A stretch of DNA of 64,000 bases, taken from Phycisphaeraceae bacterium. GTDB lineage: Bacteria; Planctomycetota; Phycisphaerae; Phycisphaerales; UBA1924. A program made the translations under genes and the position numbers. The notes beneath the pieces were generated by a model that worked only from the letters and a program-made list of their open reading frames with translations, was not told where the DNA came from and ran no database searches. The stretch lies in NCBI GenBank assembly GCA_019454185.1, contig CP075368.1:1116001-1180000 (forward strand), read 5' to 3'. Of this stretch, positions 8,607-17,048 are shown in pieces (the first letter of the stretch is position 1; each line of letters starts with the position of its first letter).

Positions 8607-10955
8607 TCATGCTCCGGCAACGTCCTCGATGAGCCTGTACAGCCGCTGGGGCGTGCCGCCGGTCGCCCGCTCGGCGAACTGGATGCGGCGCTGATCCATC
8701 AGCGCCTGCCGGACCTCGTCGTGCTCGCGGGGCGACCAGGCCAAGCGCCGGCTGAGTTGCCAGAAGGGCATCCACGGGTCGCCGGGGTGTTTGACCGCCC
8801 ATTCCCGGAGCACGCGGATCATCGCCTTGCACTGGCTCTCGAAGTCGCCGGCGCTGACGTGCTGGCTGGCCTTGAAGAGCATGCGGCGGGTCTGATGTTC
8901 AACCAAGGACCACGCCCAGTTCACCCCTTCGACGGAGATCTCGGGATTGCGGTGCCCAATACTGCACGCATGCACGAGCGCGAGACGCCGGGCTTTCTCG
9001 TTGGCGCGGGCCCACAGCGCCATCCCCGCTTGATCCGACTTGGCTTCGGCCTCGGCGTACGCGGCATCGGCCAGGGCGCGAATCTCGCCGAGGCGTACCC
9101 GAGCATCGGGTGTTGGCTCGACAAGTTTGGGCTCGGGGTGCGCGGTCTTCAGGTTGCCCTTGCCCGGCTTGAACTCCGCCCACCACCGCGCCCGCTTGAG
9201 AATCGCTTTCGGGAGTTCGTGCACATCCACATCCTGGCCGAGCCCTCGGCGTCCGGCCTCGAAGATGAGCATGCGTGCGAAGAAGCCGTTGGAGAGCATC
9301 TTGGGCGACAGCGCCTCATAGAAGATGTCCGGGATCGCCGTCCCAAAGAGGCACAGGCACGGCTGGTCGATGATGCGCGGTTCCTCGTCGCTGGCCTTGA
9401 CGCGGAGCGGGTAGATCGTGTTGGCCGAGGTGTACAGCTTCAGCAGCGTCTGCATGATGCCCTCGTACCGAGGGTCGCGCTTGGTGCCGTACCCGGTGAT
9501 TGCCTGCATGAGCGTGTCGATCTCGTCGGTCTGAAAGAGCATCGCCGGCGTGAGGTGCATCCGGTCCTCGAGGCCTTCGCCACTGGCGAAGCCGTCCGCG
9601 ACCGCGCCGGCCATGCCGGCGCTCGCGAGGATCCGCTGGTTGACCTTGCGCGGGAAGTCCTTGCCCGTGCCGGTGTTGGCCAGCCCCAGGAGATAGATCG
9701 CGGTGCGGTTGTCCTGCGGGTCGCGGACCTTTCGGCCCGCCAGCGCGGCCTGCAGCGCCACCGCGCCGCAGAACGCCAGCACCGGCTCGGGGTACGGCGC
9801 GTTGGCGAGCGTGTAATCGATGACTTCGTCGATGAACCCCGGCACGCGCAAGAGCGCCGGCGGCACGGGGCCGGGATCGACCGGCGCGGCCGGCGGCGGC
9901 TCGGCCTGCGGGGATGTGACCTTGAAGGCGGACAGATCGACATCGCCGGAGGCAGGTTCCGCGCCGAATCCCTCGCGCCGCAGCGCTCGGGCGGCCGCCG
10001 CGAAGTCACCTTCGTGCTTGAGCAGCGAGTACACGGCGAAGAGCGAGTACCCGCGGCCGTCCTCGAAGGGCGGGGCGTTGGTCGAGAACACATAGAACAC
10101 GCCGCCCTTGAGCGTGGCGCTGCAGCCGCGGTCCTTCCCGGGGCGGGCCCAGTGCTCGTTCTCGCCCCCGCTCACCCGAGTCCAGCCGTGCTCGACCAAT
10201 AGGTCCCGGACATCGCCGCGCTGGTTGAAGTCATCGCCGGGCTTCTGGTCACCGGAGATTGAGGCCGAGGGTGTCTTGGGGCGCGGACCATCCTCTACAG
10301 GATGCAAAGCCTCGTTGAGCTCCCATGCGCAGGCCAGCAAGCACTCGCGTTCCTCGGTCGTGATCACCGGCAGCGCGGCAAGATCGCCAGTCGTGAGTAC
10401 GTACCCGTTCGATGGTGCGCACAGGAACATCCCGCCCTCGCCGCGGGTCTCGATCATCGTGGCGACCGCACGCCAACAGCCATCGACACCCTTCCGCGGA
10501 GTGAAGCGCTTGCCCGCAACCTCGATCGGATCAGCCCCGGGTGCGTCGAAGGACCGTTGCGCGAGTTTCATGTTGCCGCAGACCGGGTCCGAACACCGGT
10601 ATGCGACATGGCGACCGCCCGAGGGTGTGGTCTCGACGACAAGGCGATCGATGAGGCCAGGGCACACCGCCTCGACCCGCGCTCGCCACGGCTCGAACGC
10701 CACGCCAGCCAGGTCGAAGTCGATCATCTCGAGGTTACCCGAGACGCGTCCGCACACCAGGCACAGATCACGCCGGGCGGGCCCGGCGAACCAGCGCGCG
10801 TGCTCCGCCGGCGTTGGGAGCCGCGTCTGGTACGACTTCCACGAGCGCAGGGCAACGCGCTTGTCGTCGCCCTCGCGGATCGCCGGCAGTACGCAGAGCC
10901 CCGCAGCGGTATATCGCCGGGCAGCGTCAATGGTTGAGGGCAACGGGAGCGTCAT
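8607..10955 (-). CDS. Bifunctional primase-polymerase / DUF3987-like helicase
   Basis: 782 aa from ATG 10955. That start overlaps the stop of the preceding gene by ATGA, while the longer open frame upstream has no coding character. The N-terminal 200 residues look like a Prim-Pol (bifunctional primase/polymerase) domain, with ETTPSGGRHVAYRC and the metal-binding MIDFDL. From about residue 375 comes a DUF3987-type ATPase region (RVPGFIDEVIDYTL, VALQAALAGRKVRD) with a P-loop-like NTGTGKD near 428 and MLFQTDEIDTLM. It would prime and unwind DNA for element replication. A paralogue with the same domain order is at 56056-58305. The P-loop has Asp where Thr/Ser is usual, in both copies. Confidence 0.85.
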   Translation of the reverse strand: MTLPLPSTIDAARRYTAAGLCVLPAIREGDDKRVALRSWKSYQTRLPTPAEHARWFAGPARRDLCLVCGRVSGNLEMIDFDLAGVAFEPWRARVEAVCPGLIDRLVVETTPSGGRHVAYRCSDPVCGNMKLAQRSFDAPGADPIEVAGKRFTPRKGVDGCWRAVATMIETRGEGGMFLCAPSNGYVLTTGDLAALPVITTEERECLLACAWELNEALHPVEDGPRPKTPSASISGDQKPGDDFNQRGDVRDLLVEHGWTRVSGGENEHWARPGKDRGCSATLKGGVFYVFSTNAPPFEDGRGYSLFAVYSLLKHEGDFAAAARALRREGFGAEPASGDVDLSAFKVTSPQAEPPPAAPVDPGPVPPALLRVPGFIDEVIDYTLANAPYPEPVLAFCGAVALQAALAGRKVRDPQDNRTAIYLLGLANTGTGKDFPRKVNQRILASAGMAGAVADGFASGEGLEDRMHLTPAMLFQTDEIDTLMQAITGYGTKRDPRYEGIMQTLLKLYTSANTIYPLRVKASDEEPRIIDQPCLCLFGTAIPDIFYEALSPKMLSNGFFARMLIFEAGRRGLGQDVDVHELPKAILKRARWWAEFKPGKGNLKTAHPEPKLVEPTPDARVRLGEIRALADAAYAEAEAKSDQAGMALWARANEKARRLALVHACSIGHRNPEISVEGVNWAWSLVEHQTRRMLFKASQHVSAGDFESQCKAMIRVLREWAVKHPGDPWMPFWQLSRRLAWSPREHDEVRQALMDQRRIQFAERATGGTPQRLYRLIEDVAGA

Positions 10956-11539
10956 TCGAACGGCACCTCCCACGCCAGCGCTCGGTCGAGCGCTTCGGCG
11001 GGAGAGGCATGCACGTGCGCGGTCGTCCGCGGGCAATTGCGGGCGAACCACATCTGCCGCGCCAGGTCCCGCGACGCGAACGCCAGGTACACCGGCTTGC
11101 CGAGCATGTGCGCCCAGCCGAGCTCGAGCAGCGTGGCGTGGCAGTCCGTGGCGTTGATCCAGGCGAAGAACAGGTCCGACTCCCTGATCCACTCAATGCA
11201 CAGCCCCGGCACCACCCAGCGGGGGCGACTATTCACTGGCGCGGGCCACGATGGGCTTGAGTCGTGCTGCCCGACGCCCGCGTGCCATCCGACCCACTCG
11301 TGGCTCTCGCCGCCGAACGGCACGAAGTGCGGCCCAGTGAAGATGAAACGGCCGCAGTCGATCGGCTGTCCGAACGGCGAGGCGCCCAGTTGCGGCACCA
11401 GCGGCAATCGCCAGTTGCCCGATCCGTGCATCTTCCCGGCGAGGTACACCCGCCGCTTGGGCCTGGGACTGGGCGAGGCCGCCACGGCGGACCGGGGCGT
11501 TGTGCTGGGCGGGATTGATGAGAGTGTGCGAGTCGTCAT
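10952..11539 (-). CDS. Nucleoside 2-deoxyribosyltransferase-like protein
   Basis: 195 aa. After an Ala/Ser/Pro-rich leader the core begins with RRVYLAGKM, followed by SDLFFAWINATDCHATLLELGWAHMLGKPVYLAF. This is the pattern of the nucleoside deoxyribosyltransferase fold: a glycine-rich first strand, then an acidic E in an ELGWA-type helix. Members exchange bases on deoxyribonucleosides, and phage-encoded ones serve nucleotide salvage or DNA modification. The gene is coupled on both sides by ATGA overlaps, so it is made together with the sigma-like protein and the primase. It could instead be a nucleotide-sensing relative of this fold; the catalytic Glu seems present but I cannot verify activity. 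Confidence 0.7.
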   Translation of the reverse strand: MTTRTLSSIPPSTTPRSAVAASPSPRPKRRVYLAGKMHGSGNWRLPLVPQLGASPFGQPIDCGRFIFTGPHFVPFGGESHEWVGWHAGVGQHDSSPSWPAPVNSRPRWVVPGLCIEWIRESDLFFAWINATDCHATLLELGWAHMLGKPVYLAFASRDLARQMWFARNCPRTTAHVHASPAEALDRALAWEVPFE

Positions 11540-12084
11540 GACATGTGCTCCGAGAATCCGACGGATTCGAAGTGGCGGCGCAGCGCGGCTGTTGCCGCAG
11601 CGCCGAGCGAGGGGCGACGGCGGCCATCCGTGGCCGCTTCCAGGAAGTCGTTGCAGACAGTGGCGAGGTCTTCGGGCAGAGCGTCGATCGCGGCGCGAAC
11701 GTCGAGTTCGAAATCCCGCCGAGCGATTGGGGATGCCGAGGTGAGCGACGGGTACCGCCCGTGTCCGGCCCCCGGCACGTCGGACAGCGGCAGCGTCGTC
11801 GTCTGGCCGCCGCGCTTGGCCGCGTGCTGGGCCCGGAAGATCGACGTCCCGGCCCGAGTCATGGCAATGGCCAGGAACGCCATCGGGCGACCGCGCGACG
11901 GATCGAACTTGGGCCAGCGCTCGAGCGCGGCCAGAATCAGGTCGGCGCGCAGATCCGCTCCGCCGTCATCAAGGTGGCGGCGACCGATCAGCCTGGTCGC
12001 CACGCCATGGGCCGTGGCTCCCAGCCGGTCGAGGTCGAGCGAATCGAATCTATAGCGAGAGGGAGAAGGTGCAATCTCAACCAC
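11536..12084 (-). CDS. Sigma-70-like protein, phage/ECF type
   Basis: 182 aa. I chose GTG 12084 because AGGAGG lies 6 bases upstream; a TTG at 12099 is also possible. The first half resembles sigma region 2 (DLRADLILAALERWPKFDPSRG, split here as in related element proteins). The second half, after AIDALPEDLATVCNDFLEAA, is a short region-4-like helix-turn-helix. The gene at 58722-59243 is its counterpart in the second cassette. It probably directs RNA polymerase to element promoters, or acts as a DNA-binding relic of a sigma factor. It overlaps the previous gene by 8 bases and the next by 4. Confidence 0.65.
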   Translation of the reverse strand: MVEIAPSPSRYRFDSLDLDRLGATAHGVATRLIGRRHLDDGGADLRADLILAALERWPKFDPSRGRPMAFLAIAMTRAGTSIFRAQHAAKRGGQTTTLPLSDVPGAGHGRYPSLTSASPIARRDFELDVRAAIDALPEDLATVCNDFLEAATDGRRRPSLGAAATAALRRHFESVGFSEHMS

Positions 12085-12415
12085 GAGCCACCTCCTCAAC
12101 GATCAGCCGCGCCGGCAGACCTTGGCGGACCTCGATGGCAACCGTGGCGGTACCGACGCTGGCCAGTTCGGCAAGAAGATCAACGACCGCCCTTTTGACC
12201 GTGTAGTCAGCAGGGTCGTCATGCTTCTGATTGGCGGGCTCCGTGCCCAGCTTGACCTCGCGGATTACGCGCGGGGGCGGGTCAAGAACCGGCTGGCCGC
12301 CGGCAACCCGGAGCGACTCGATCCGGCCGAATCCGATGCGCTGCATGAGCGCGATCAGCCTCCGTGGGTCTTGACCGAGCGATGAGGTGTGAACCTGAGC
12401 GTTGGCGGTATTCAA
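12077..12415 (-). CDS. Hypothetical small protein of replication cassette
   Basis: 112 aa, starting at ATG 12415 inside the end of the HTH gene (ATGA overlap). The N-terminal part (DPRRLIALMQRIGFGRIESLRV) is followed by a segment with VIREVKLGTE and a C-terminal mixed alpha/beta part (GTATVAIEVRQGLPARLIVEE). I do not recognise a family. Tight coupling to the excisionase-like HTH and the sigma-like gene suggests a regulatory or replication accessory role. Confidence 0.6.
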   Translation of the reverse strand: MNTANAQVHTSSLGQDPRRLIALMQRIGFGRIESLRVAGGQPVLDPPPRVIREVKLGTEPANQKHDDPADYTVKRAVVDLLAELASVGTATVAIEVRQGLPARLIVEEVARG

Positions 12416-12669
12416 GCCGCACCGCCTTGCCCGAGTGGCACGCGGCGACGATCGATCGCGACGAGCTCGGCGCGGACCTGCTCGATGGCCCGGCGGTCAA
12501 ACAGCCGGATCCGGCCGGCCAAAGCGGCCGGCTTGATCCACGGGCGCGTGGCCAAGACCCGCACGACGCGATGGATGGGTTGGCCGAGCTCACTGGCGAT
12601 CACCCCGGCGGTAATCAGAACAGGCGGCGGCGATGAACTATGACACTTGACTGGGGACGCGGTTGCCAT
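12412..12669 (-). CDS. Excisionase/MerR-like small HTH protein
   Basis: 85 aa. After a Ser/Pro tail, residues about 18-72 read as a MerR-like or excisionase-like helix-turn-helix: ITAGVIASELGQPIHRVV, then a turn with RPWIKPAALAGRIRLFDRR. The order helix, turn, wing and the closing RLFDRRAIEQVRAEL are typical of excisionase-type DNA-binding proteins. It heads the coupled operon that runs through the primase. A perfect inverted repeat about 100 bases upstream (12766-12785) may be its operator. Confidence 0.65.
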   Translation of the reverse strand: MATASPVKCHSSSPPPVLITAGVIASELGQPIHRVVRVLATRPWIKPAALAGRIRLFDRRAIEQVRAELVAIDRRRVPLGQGGAA

Positions 12670-12765
12670 TGCGGCGACTCCGTTCCCGGGCGATGGGCCC
12701 GGTTACAAGTCCGCAAGTGGTCGCGTGACTACGTCGTATGTCTCGGTATTGGCAAGGTTGAGACC

Positions 12766-12785
12766 GGTCGCGACTGGTCGCGACC
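12766..12785. promoter_or_regulatory. Palindromic operator candidate
   Basis: GGTCGCGA, CTGG and TCGCGACC form a perfect 8-bp inverted repeat in the 141-base gap between the 382-aa gene and the excisionase-like gene. No T run follows on either strand, which argues against a terminator and for a protein-binding site. Confidence 0.4.
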
Positions 12786-12810
12786 ACCGGGCACAGAGCT
12801 TGGCAACGAC

Positions 12811-13959
12811 CTATCGCTCCGGCCGCTTCTTGGCTGCTTTCCCCTGGCGTTCCTCTCGCATGCGCTCAGCCCTCTGCTGCGCGATCAGATTCGCGATCGC
12901 TTCGTCGCGGTCTGCGGGTGCCTCGTCATCGCCGGCGTGATAGGCGTCAAGGGGCGCGTGGGGTTCTCCGGCGTCGATGCGATCATCAATCGCTTCCTGC
13001 TTGGACTTGGCAACTCTCGGGGTGTCGCCGTGTTCGATGGACGAACCAACCTCCTTGGCCTTGCCCGACCCCGGTGACTCCGCGCGCCGGGCCTTGAGAT
13101 ACGCGGAGTGCTTGAGCACTTTCGTCATCGTCGCTGGGGAGCAACCAACGATGCTGGCGAGTTCGTTGCGGCCGGGGAAGAAGCCGCCGTGCTTCTTGAC
13201 GTGTTCCTCGGCCACACGCATCGCTTCTTGCCATGACATCGCGCCGGCCTGTGGTGCATTCGGAGCCTTCGCGCGACCCGAGTCGCGGACTGCCCCACCC
13301 ACGATGGCCTCCACCATCGGCAGCATCGCTTCGCGGAAGGCCGCAGCGATATCCGTGGCGTTGGTCAGGTTCACATGGGTGGTCGGCGGCGAGCTCGAAG
13401 GTGCGGTCGTCTCGGCGGCCACGCTGCGAAGGGAGACAAGCTGTCCGGTGCCATGTACCGGAGGGCGATCCTCGAGAGCGCCGGCCTTCATCACGAAATC
13501 GACCACCCGCTCTCGACTGGCGATGACCGCGGCGTGCTCGCGGGACAGCTTCGGGTCCAAGGGAATGCTGAGGTCCGCTCTCGCGAGCAGCCCGTGCTCG
13601 GTAAGTCGCCATTCGTCGCCGCCGATTTTCGTGACCCTGAACGGCCGGCTGGCCGACCCCGTGCGCCGACGCCAGTCTTCAATGGCCCCCGACCATCGGC
13701 TCCAGGACTCGGCGAGCGCTGGCTCGATCGCTTGAAGCAACCCCGCCTCGCCCGTCACGGCGATGGTGGCCTCAAAGCCCTCGTTCTGGCCCGCCATGTC
13801 CAGGCGGATGGTGTTGCGCCGTTCCACAAGTCCCGCTCCCACAAGGCGCAGGAGCGATTGCTGCTCGTTAACCGAGAACTGGTCGGTATCCACACGTTGC
13901 CACTTGTCCGGTATGCGACGGAGGAGGTCTTCAATCGCCTTTGCCAGTTCCTGATTCAT
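12811..13959 (-). CDS. Winged-helix / HTH protein of replication cassette
   Basis: 382 aa from ATG 13959. The N-terminal 150 residues look like a winged-helix fold (VNEQQSLLRLVGAGLVERR, GGDEWRLTEHGLLARADL). A central linker (PSSSPPTTHVN) precedes a second helix-turn-helix (RNELASIVGCSPATMTKVLKHS). The C-terminus is charged and probably disordered. Proteins of this build act as regulators or replication initiators in planctomycete elements. It is the first gene of the minus-strand cassette, and its start lies within 60 bases of the broken glycosyltransferase, close to a likely element border. Confidence 0.65.
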   Translation of the reverse strand: MNQELAKAIEDLLRRIPDKWQRVDTDQFSVNEQQSLLRLVGAGLVERRNTIRLDMAGQNEGFEATIAVTGEAGLLQAIEPALAESWSRWSGAIEDWRRRTGSASRPFRVTKIGGDEWRLTEHGLLARADLSIPLDPKLSREHAAVIASRERVVDFVMKAGALEDRPPVHGTGQLVSLRSVAAETTAPSSSPPTTHVNLTNATDIAAAFREAMLPMVEAIVGGAVRDSGRAKAPNAPQAGAMSWQEAMRVAEEHVKKHGGFFPGRNELASIVGCSPATMTKVLKHSAYLKARRAESPGSGKAKEVGSSIEHGDTPRVAKSKQEAIDDRIDAGEPHAPLDAYHAGDDEAPADRDEAIANLIAQQRAERMREERQGKAAKKRPER

Positions 13960-14018
13960 GCAGCCCGATCGTAAACCGCTGGGGACCGGGCGTCACTACG
14001 ACTCGAGCGGTTGTTCGT

Positions 14019-14715
14019 GTGGACCTATCGCGATTACGCATAAGCAGGAAGGTTTTTCGGGCCTTCGCCGAGATGAACCCGCACTGGGAGATGCGGCTGT
14101 GGACCGACCACAGCCTGCCGCCGATCCTCAACCGCAACGCCTGGGAAGCCTGTGGCGGCGTCGGCGGCACGCCCGGCTGCGTGATGCGCTCGGACATCCT
14201 GCGGCTGGAACTCCTGGCCCGCTTCGGCGGCGTCTACCTCGACACCGACGTGAAGCCCATCCGTCCGCTCGACGAGATGTGTCCGCCCGAAGTTCGTGCC
14301 TGGGCCGCGTGCGAGCAACTCGACATCGTCTCCAACGCGGCGATGGGCTTTCCGGCCAACCACCCGGCGATGTGGCACATGGTGGCGATGATCGAAGAGT
14401 CTTTCTTCGAGCGCCGGTACGTTGGCGATCAAGCCGGACCGGGGCTCCTCGCTCGCGTGGTCACCCAGTACGACGACGTTGCTCTCTACCCGCCCGCGTA
14501 CTTCCACCCGACGGTCGGAGAGTCGAAGTCCAATCCCGACGCCTCGTCGTTCCTGAAAGCAGCGCATCTCTTCGCCGGGACGTGGGTGGAGGAGAATCGA
14601 TGCCGCCACCAACCACTTTGGTCCGCGAACCGAGGCCTCGGACTCAGTCGGATGGAAAGGAACAACCAAAGACGACACGGTGCTCCTCAATGAGCTGCCG
14701 CCAAGGCCGGATTGA
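14019..14715 (+). pseudogene. Glycosyltransferase remnant (DXD sugar transferase), truncated and frameshifted
   Basis: The plus-strand frame encodes RAFAEMNPHWEMRLWTD, CVMRSDILRLELLARFGG and VYLDTDVKP. These are the Arg/Asp-rich block and the DXD motif of the GT32-type sugar transferase family, which uses nucleotide sugars. Family members begin about 25-30 residues earlier with an IPKIIHQIW-like strand; that part is missing, replaced by unrelated sequence at the cassette edge. Near 14597 the coding character jumps by one base: in the new frame the protein continues NHFGPRTEASD and WKGTTKDDTVLLNELPP to a TGA at 14713-14715, while the old frame runs on with poor codons to 14693. I read this as a decayed gene cut by insertion. 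Confidence 0.6.
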
Positions 14716-14786
14716 CCGGTATCAGCGTTCAGTCCGCAATGAAAGGGACCGATATTCGATCCGTGAACTTCCGGGCGAGGAGCCCG

Positions 14787-14792
14787 TATACT
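14787..14792 (+). promoter_or_regulatory. -10 element candidate for the metal island
   Basis: TATACT, 17 bases before ATG 14809, matches a sigma-70 -10 box and would give a leader of about 10 bases. No good -35 is seen, so activation by a regulator is possible. The same TATACT stands before the paralogous gene at 25349. Confidence 0.35.
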
Positions 14793-14808
14793 GTGTACCT
14801 CGATACCC

Positions 14809-15261
14809 ATGAACCGATCATTGCCCAAACACCTGATTACCCTCCTCTGCCTTGTGGCCTTTGGCCTCGGGCAGACGCTGTTTGCGTCAATGGGCGTACG
14901 GTGCACGGATGCCTCGGGCGACACTCGCATTGAGTATGCGTGCATCAAGACATCTCAGGGCGCGTGTCTCAAGGCTTGTATCGATCCTGGGGTTCATGCC
15001 GCGGATGACAACCACGAATCCGACGATGCCCCGCCGACGCCGTGTGAAGACGAGCCCCTAAGCTCGCAAGCGGCGGCAGCCAAGTTGATTCCATCGAGTG
15101 TGTCTTTGGAGCCAGTCTTCGCGGCGGCTCTCGTGGCGATTCTCTGGGACCACTGGTCATTCACGACCTATCAGCCGGTGAGCCCGCGCCACCCTGAGGT
15201 CGATCGCGATCGTCCTCCCGACTCGCTTGCGCGTTTGCGCTCGGTCATCCTCATCGTTTAG
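14809..15261 (+). CDS. Small secreted/membrane Cys-containing protein, metal island
   Basis: 150 aa. It has an N-terminal hydrophobic segment (HLITLLCLVAFGLGQTLF), probably a signal or membrane helix. Cys residues follow at TDASG-flanking, YACIK, QGACLKACID and TPCED positions. After an acidic, Pro-rich linker comes a second hydrophobic stretch (VFAAALVAILWDHW). It resembles the 164-aa frame at 25334-25828 in layout and in the C-terminal half. Small proteins of this kind stand before metal efflux operons and may bind or sense metal at the membrane, but no family function is established. It opens the island, followed by a hairpin and the czcC-like gene. Confidence 0.65.
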   Translation: MNRSLPKHLITLLCLVAFGLGQTLFASMGVRCTDASGDTRIEYACIKTSQGACLKACIDPGVHAADDNHESDDAPPTPCEDEPLSSQAAAAKLIPSSVSLEPVFAAALVAILWDHWSFTTYQPVSPRHPEVDRDRPPDSLARLRSVILIV

Positions 15262-15274
15262 TTTTGAGCTGGCC

Positions 15275-15311
15275 CGATCACCTTTCGCCGCTTCATCGGC
15301 CGAGGTGATCG
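15275..15311 (+). terminator. Inverted repeat, weak terminator or attenuator
   Basis: CGATCACCT and AGGTGATCG pair over 9 bases, with an inner GCCG/CGGC stem. A modest T-rich stretch (TGTTGTCATTG) follows. It stands 14 bases after the 150-aa gene and 200 bases before the czcC-like gene, so it may cut transcription between them. Confidence 0.4.
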
Positions 15312-15512
15312 TGTTGTCATTGCGCATGGACCCGCATGGTCGCTGCGCGACGTGACGACCACCCTCCGCGGACAGTGCGGATATCTCAACAACCTGTGCT
15401 CTCGGACCCGGGCCGTCGGGCCACTCGCGGAATCGACCTGATTCTGTGCTCGTGGTGGACACCGTCGGTCACGGGACATCCCGGCCCAGCATTCCCGCAA
15501 CCAAGGTCCACC

Positions 15513-16991
15513 ATGAACCCAAGAAGCACCCACGTCAACGCATCGTTTCACCGCCCGATCGGGGCCGCTCTGGCGCTGATCATCTCTGCAGCGCTCAACA
15601 CAGGCTGCCAGTCTACGCCACGGGCGGACGTAGACGCTGCTCAGAGCGCCGCCGAGGCTGCGGGACTATCCGCTCCAATCGAGTTCATCGCCGTCGGCCC
15701 CGACGGCGGCCCGCTCGACGAGCCAAGTGCGCCAGGCGGCACCCTCACGTTGGCCGAGGCTCTCAAGAGAGCCGTCACCACCGACCCCGGACTTCAGGCC
15801 GCGATGGCGCGAGTGCGCATTGCGCTCGCGGACGCGGATCAATCGAGACTGCTTCCGAACCCTGTACTGAATGTCGTGCTCCGATGGGGGCCGGGAAAGC
15901 CGCAGATCGAAGCATCGCTGGCACAGGACTTTGTCCAGGCACTGCAGATTCCCCGTCGCTCCAGCGCCGCTGACAATCGGCTCCGGCAGGCCGCTGCCGA
16001 TGCGGTGACCGTGGCGATCGACGTTGCCAGCGAGGTGCAGGAGCGGTACGCGACGGCTCAGGCCGCGGCGGAACTCGTGCCGCTGCTGCGTGATCGGATG
16101 GTGCTTCTGGAGCGCCTCGCGGCGGTTGCTAAATCCAGGCTAGACGCCGGCGAAGGGACGCGCAGCGACCTGGCCACCCTCCAGGCGCAGCGTGTGGAAC
16201 TGCAAGTCGAGATCGATCAATCCGTCCTCTCCGAGCAAGAAGAACGATTACGGCTCGCGCGCCTGATCGGTGAACCCTCTTCTGCTGCATCCTGGACGCT
16301 GGATGCGTGGACCGCGCCGGGCACCGACCTTCAGCCCGAGTCCCGTTGGGTCGATTCGGCGCTCCTGCACCGTCCTGAGATCCAGGCCATTGCCTGGAAG
16401 CTTCGGGCGCTGGGCGATGATGAAGCGATCGTTCGCCTGCTGCCGTGGGAGGGCGCAAGCGTCGGCGTCGATGCTCAGCGGGACGACAAGTGGTTTGCAG
16501 GTCCATCTGTATCAACGCCGCTGCCCATTTTCGACATGGGTCAGGCCAAGCGAGCACGGGTGACAGCCGAGCAGCTTGAGGCGAGGCACGAACTGACGCT
16601 TGCCCGGCGCAAGATCGTTGAGGATGTTCGCGTCGCGTATCAGACTATGACCGCCAGCAACGCGAACCTCGCCCGCATCCGCGGTGAGTTGATCCCGCTC
16701 CAGCAGCAACGCCGCACGCTTGCGGAAGACGCCTACCGCGCCGGCCAGAGCGATGTGACCGCACTCTTCCTCGCTGAGCAGGACCTTCGACTGACCCAGG
16801 CGAAAGCGATCGAGGTTGAGAGGCAGGCCGCAACCGCGTTCGTCCGTCTCCAGCGTGCGGTTGGCGGGCCCGGGGTGGCCGTGCCGCTCCTGACTTCACC
16901 CTCGTCGCCCACAGCATCGCAACCCGCTCCGGCGAGTGGGAGCGCGAGTGCTTCGCCGCTCTCAGCCCTACCAGCGTCCCCGTACCGCTAA
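15513..16991 (+). CDS. czcC: CzcC/TolC-family outer membrane efflux lipoprotein
   Basis: 492 aa. ATG 15513 is chosen because it gives a lipoprotein signal: ALALIISAALNTGC, with Cys at the lipobox. The body holds two repeated TolC-type helical domains (TLAEALKRAVTTDPGLQAAMARV; a second block near QKARVTAEQLEARHELTLARRKI), split by PxP-type turns (LLPNPVLNV). It would form the trimeric outer membrane channel for the RND pump encoded by the next two genes. The Ser/Pro/Ala-rich tail of about 30 residues is unusual but is shared in style with the czcA product. It is 58 bases from the fusion protein gene, so one operon. Confidence 0.85.
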   Translation: MNPRSTHVNASFHRPIGAALALIISAALNTGCQSTPRADVDAAQSAAEAAGLSAPIEFIAVGPDGGPLDEPSAPGGTLTLAEALKRAVTTDPGLQAAMARVRIALADADQSRLLPNPVLNVVLRWGPGKPQIEASLAQDFVQALQIPRRSSAADNRLRQAAADAVTVAIDVASEVQERYATAQAAAELVPLLRDRMVLLERLAAVAKSRLDAGEGTRSDLATLQAQRVELQVEIDQSVLSEQEERLRLARLIGEPSSAASWTLDAWTAPGTDLQPESRWVDSALLHRPEIQAIAWKLRALGDDEAIVRLLPWEGASVGVDAQRDDKWFAGPSVSTPLPIFDMGQAKRARVTAEQLEARHELTLARRKIVEDVRVAYQTMTASNANLARIRGELIPLQQQRRTLAEDAYRAGQSDVTALFLAEQDLRLTQAKAIEVERQAATAFVRLQRAVGGPGVAVPLLTSPSSPTASQPAPASGSASASPLSALPASPYR

Positions 16992-17048
16992 CGCCAGCCA
17001 CCTGCAAACACCACCGCCGAGACCCAAAGCCAGATCGCGAGATCCTCT

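Noticed and set aside
14763..14808. MerR-type promoter with a long spacer before the metal island
   Set aside because: Only the -10 box is convincing. No dyad with 19-20 base spacing was found and no merR-type gene is adjacent.
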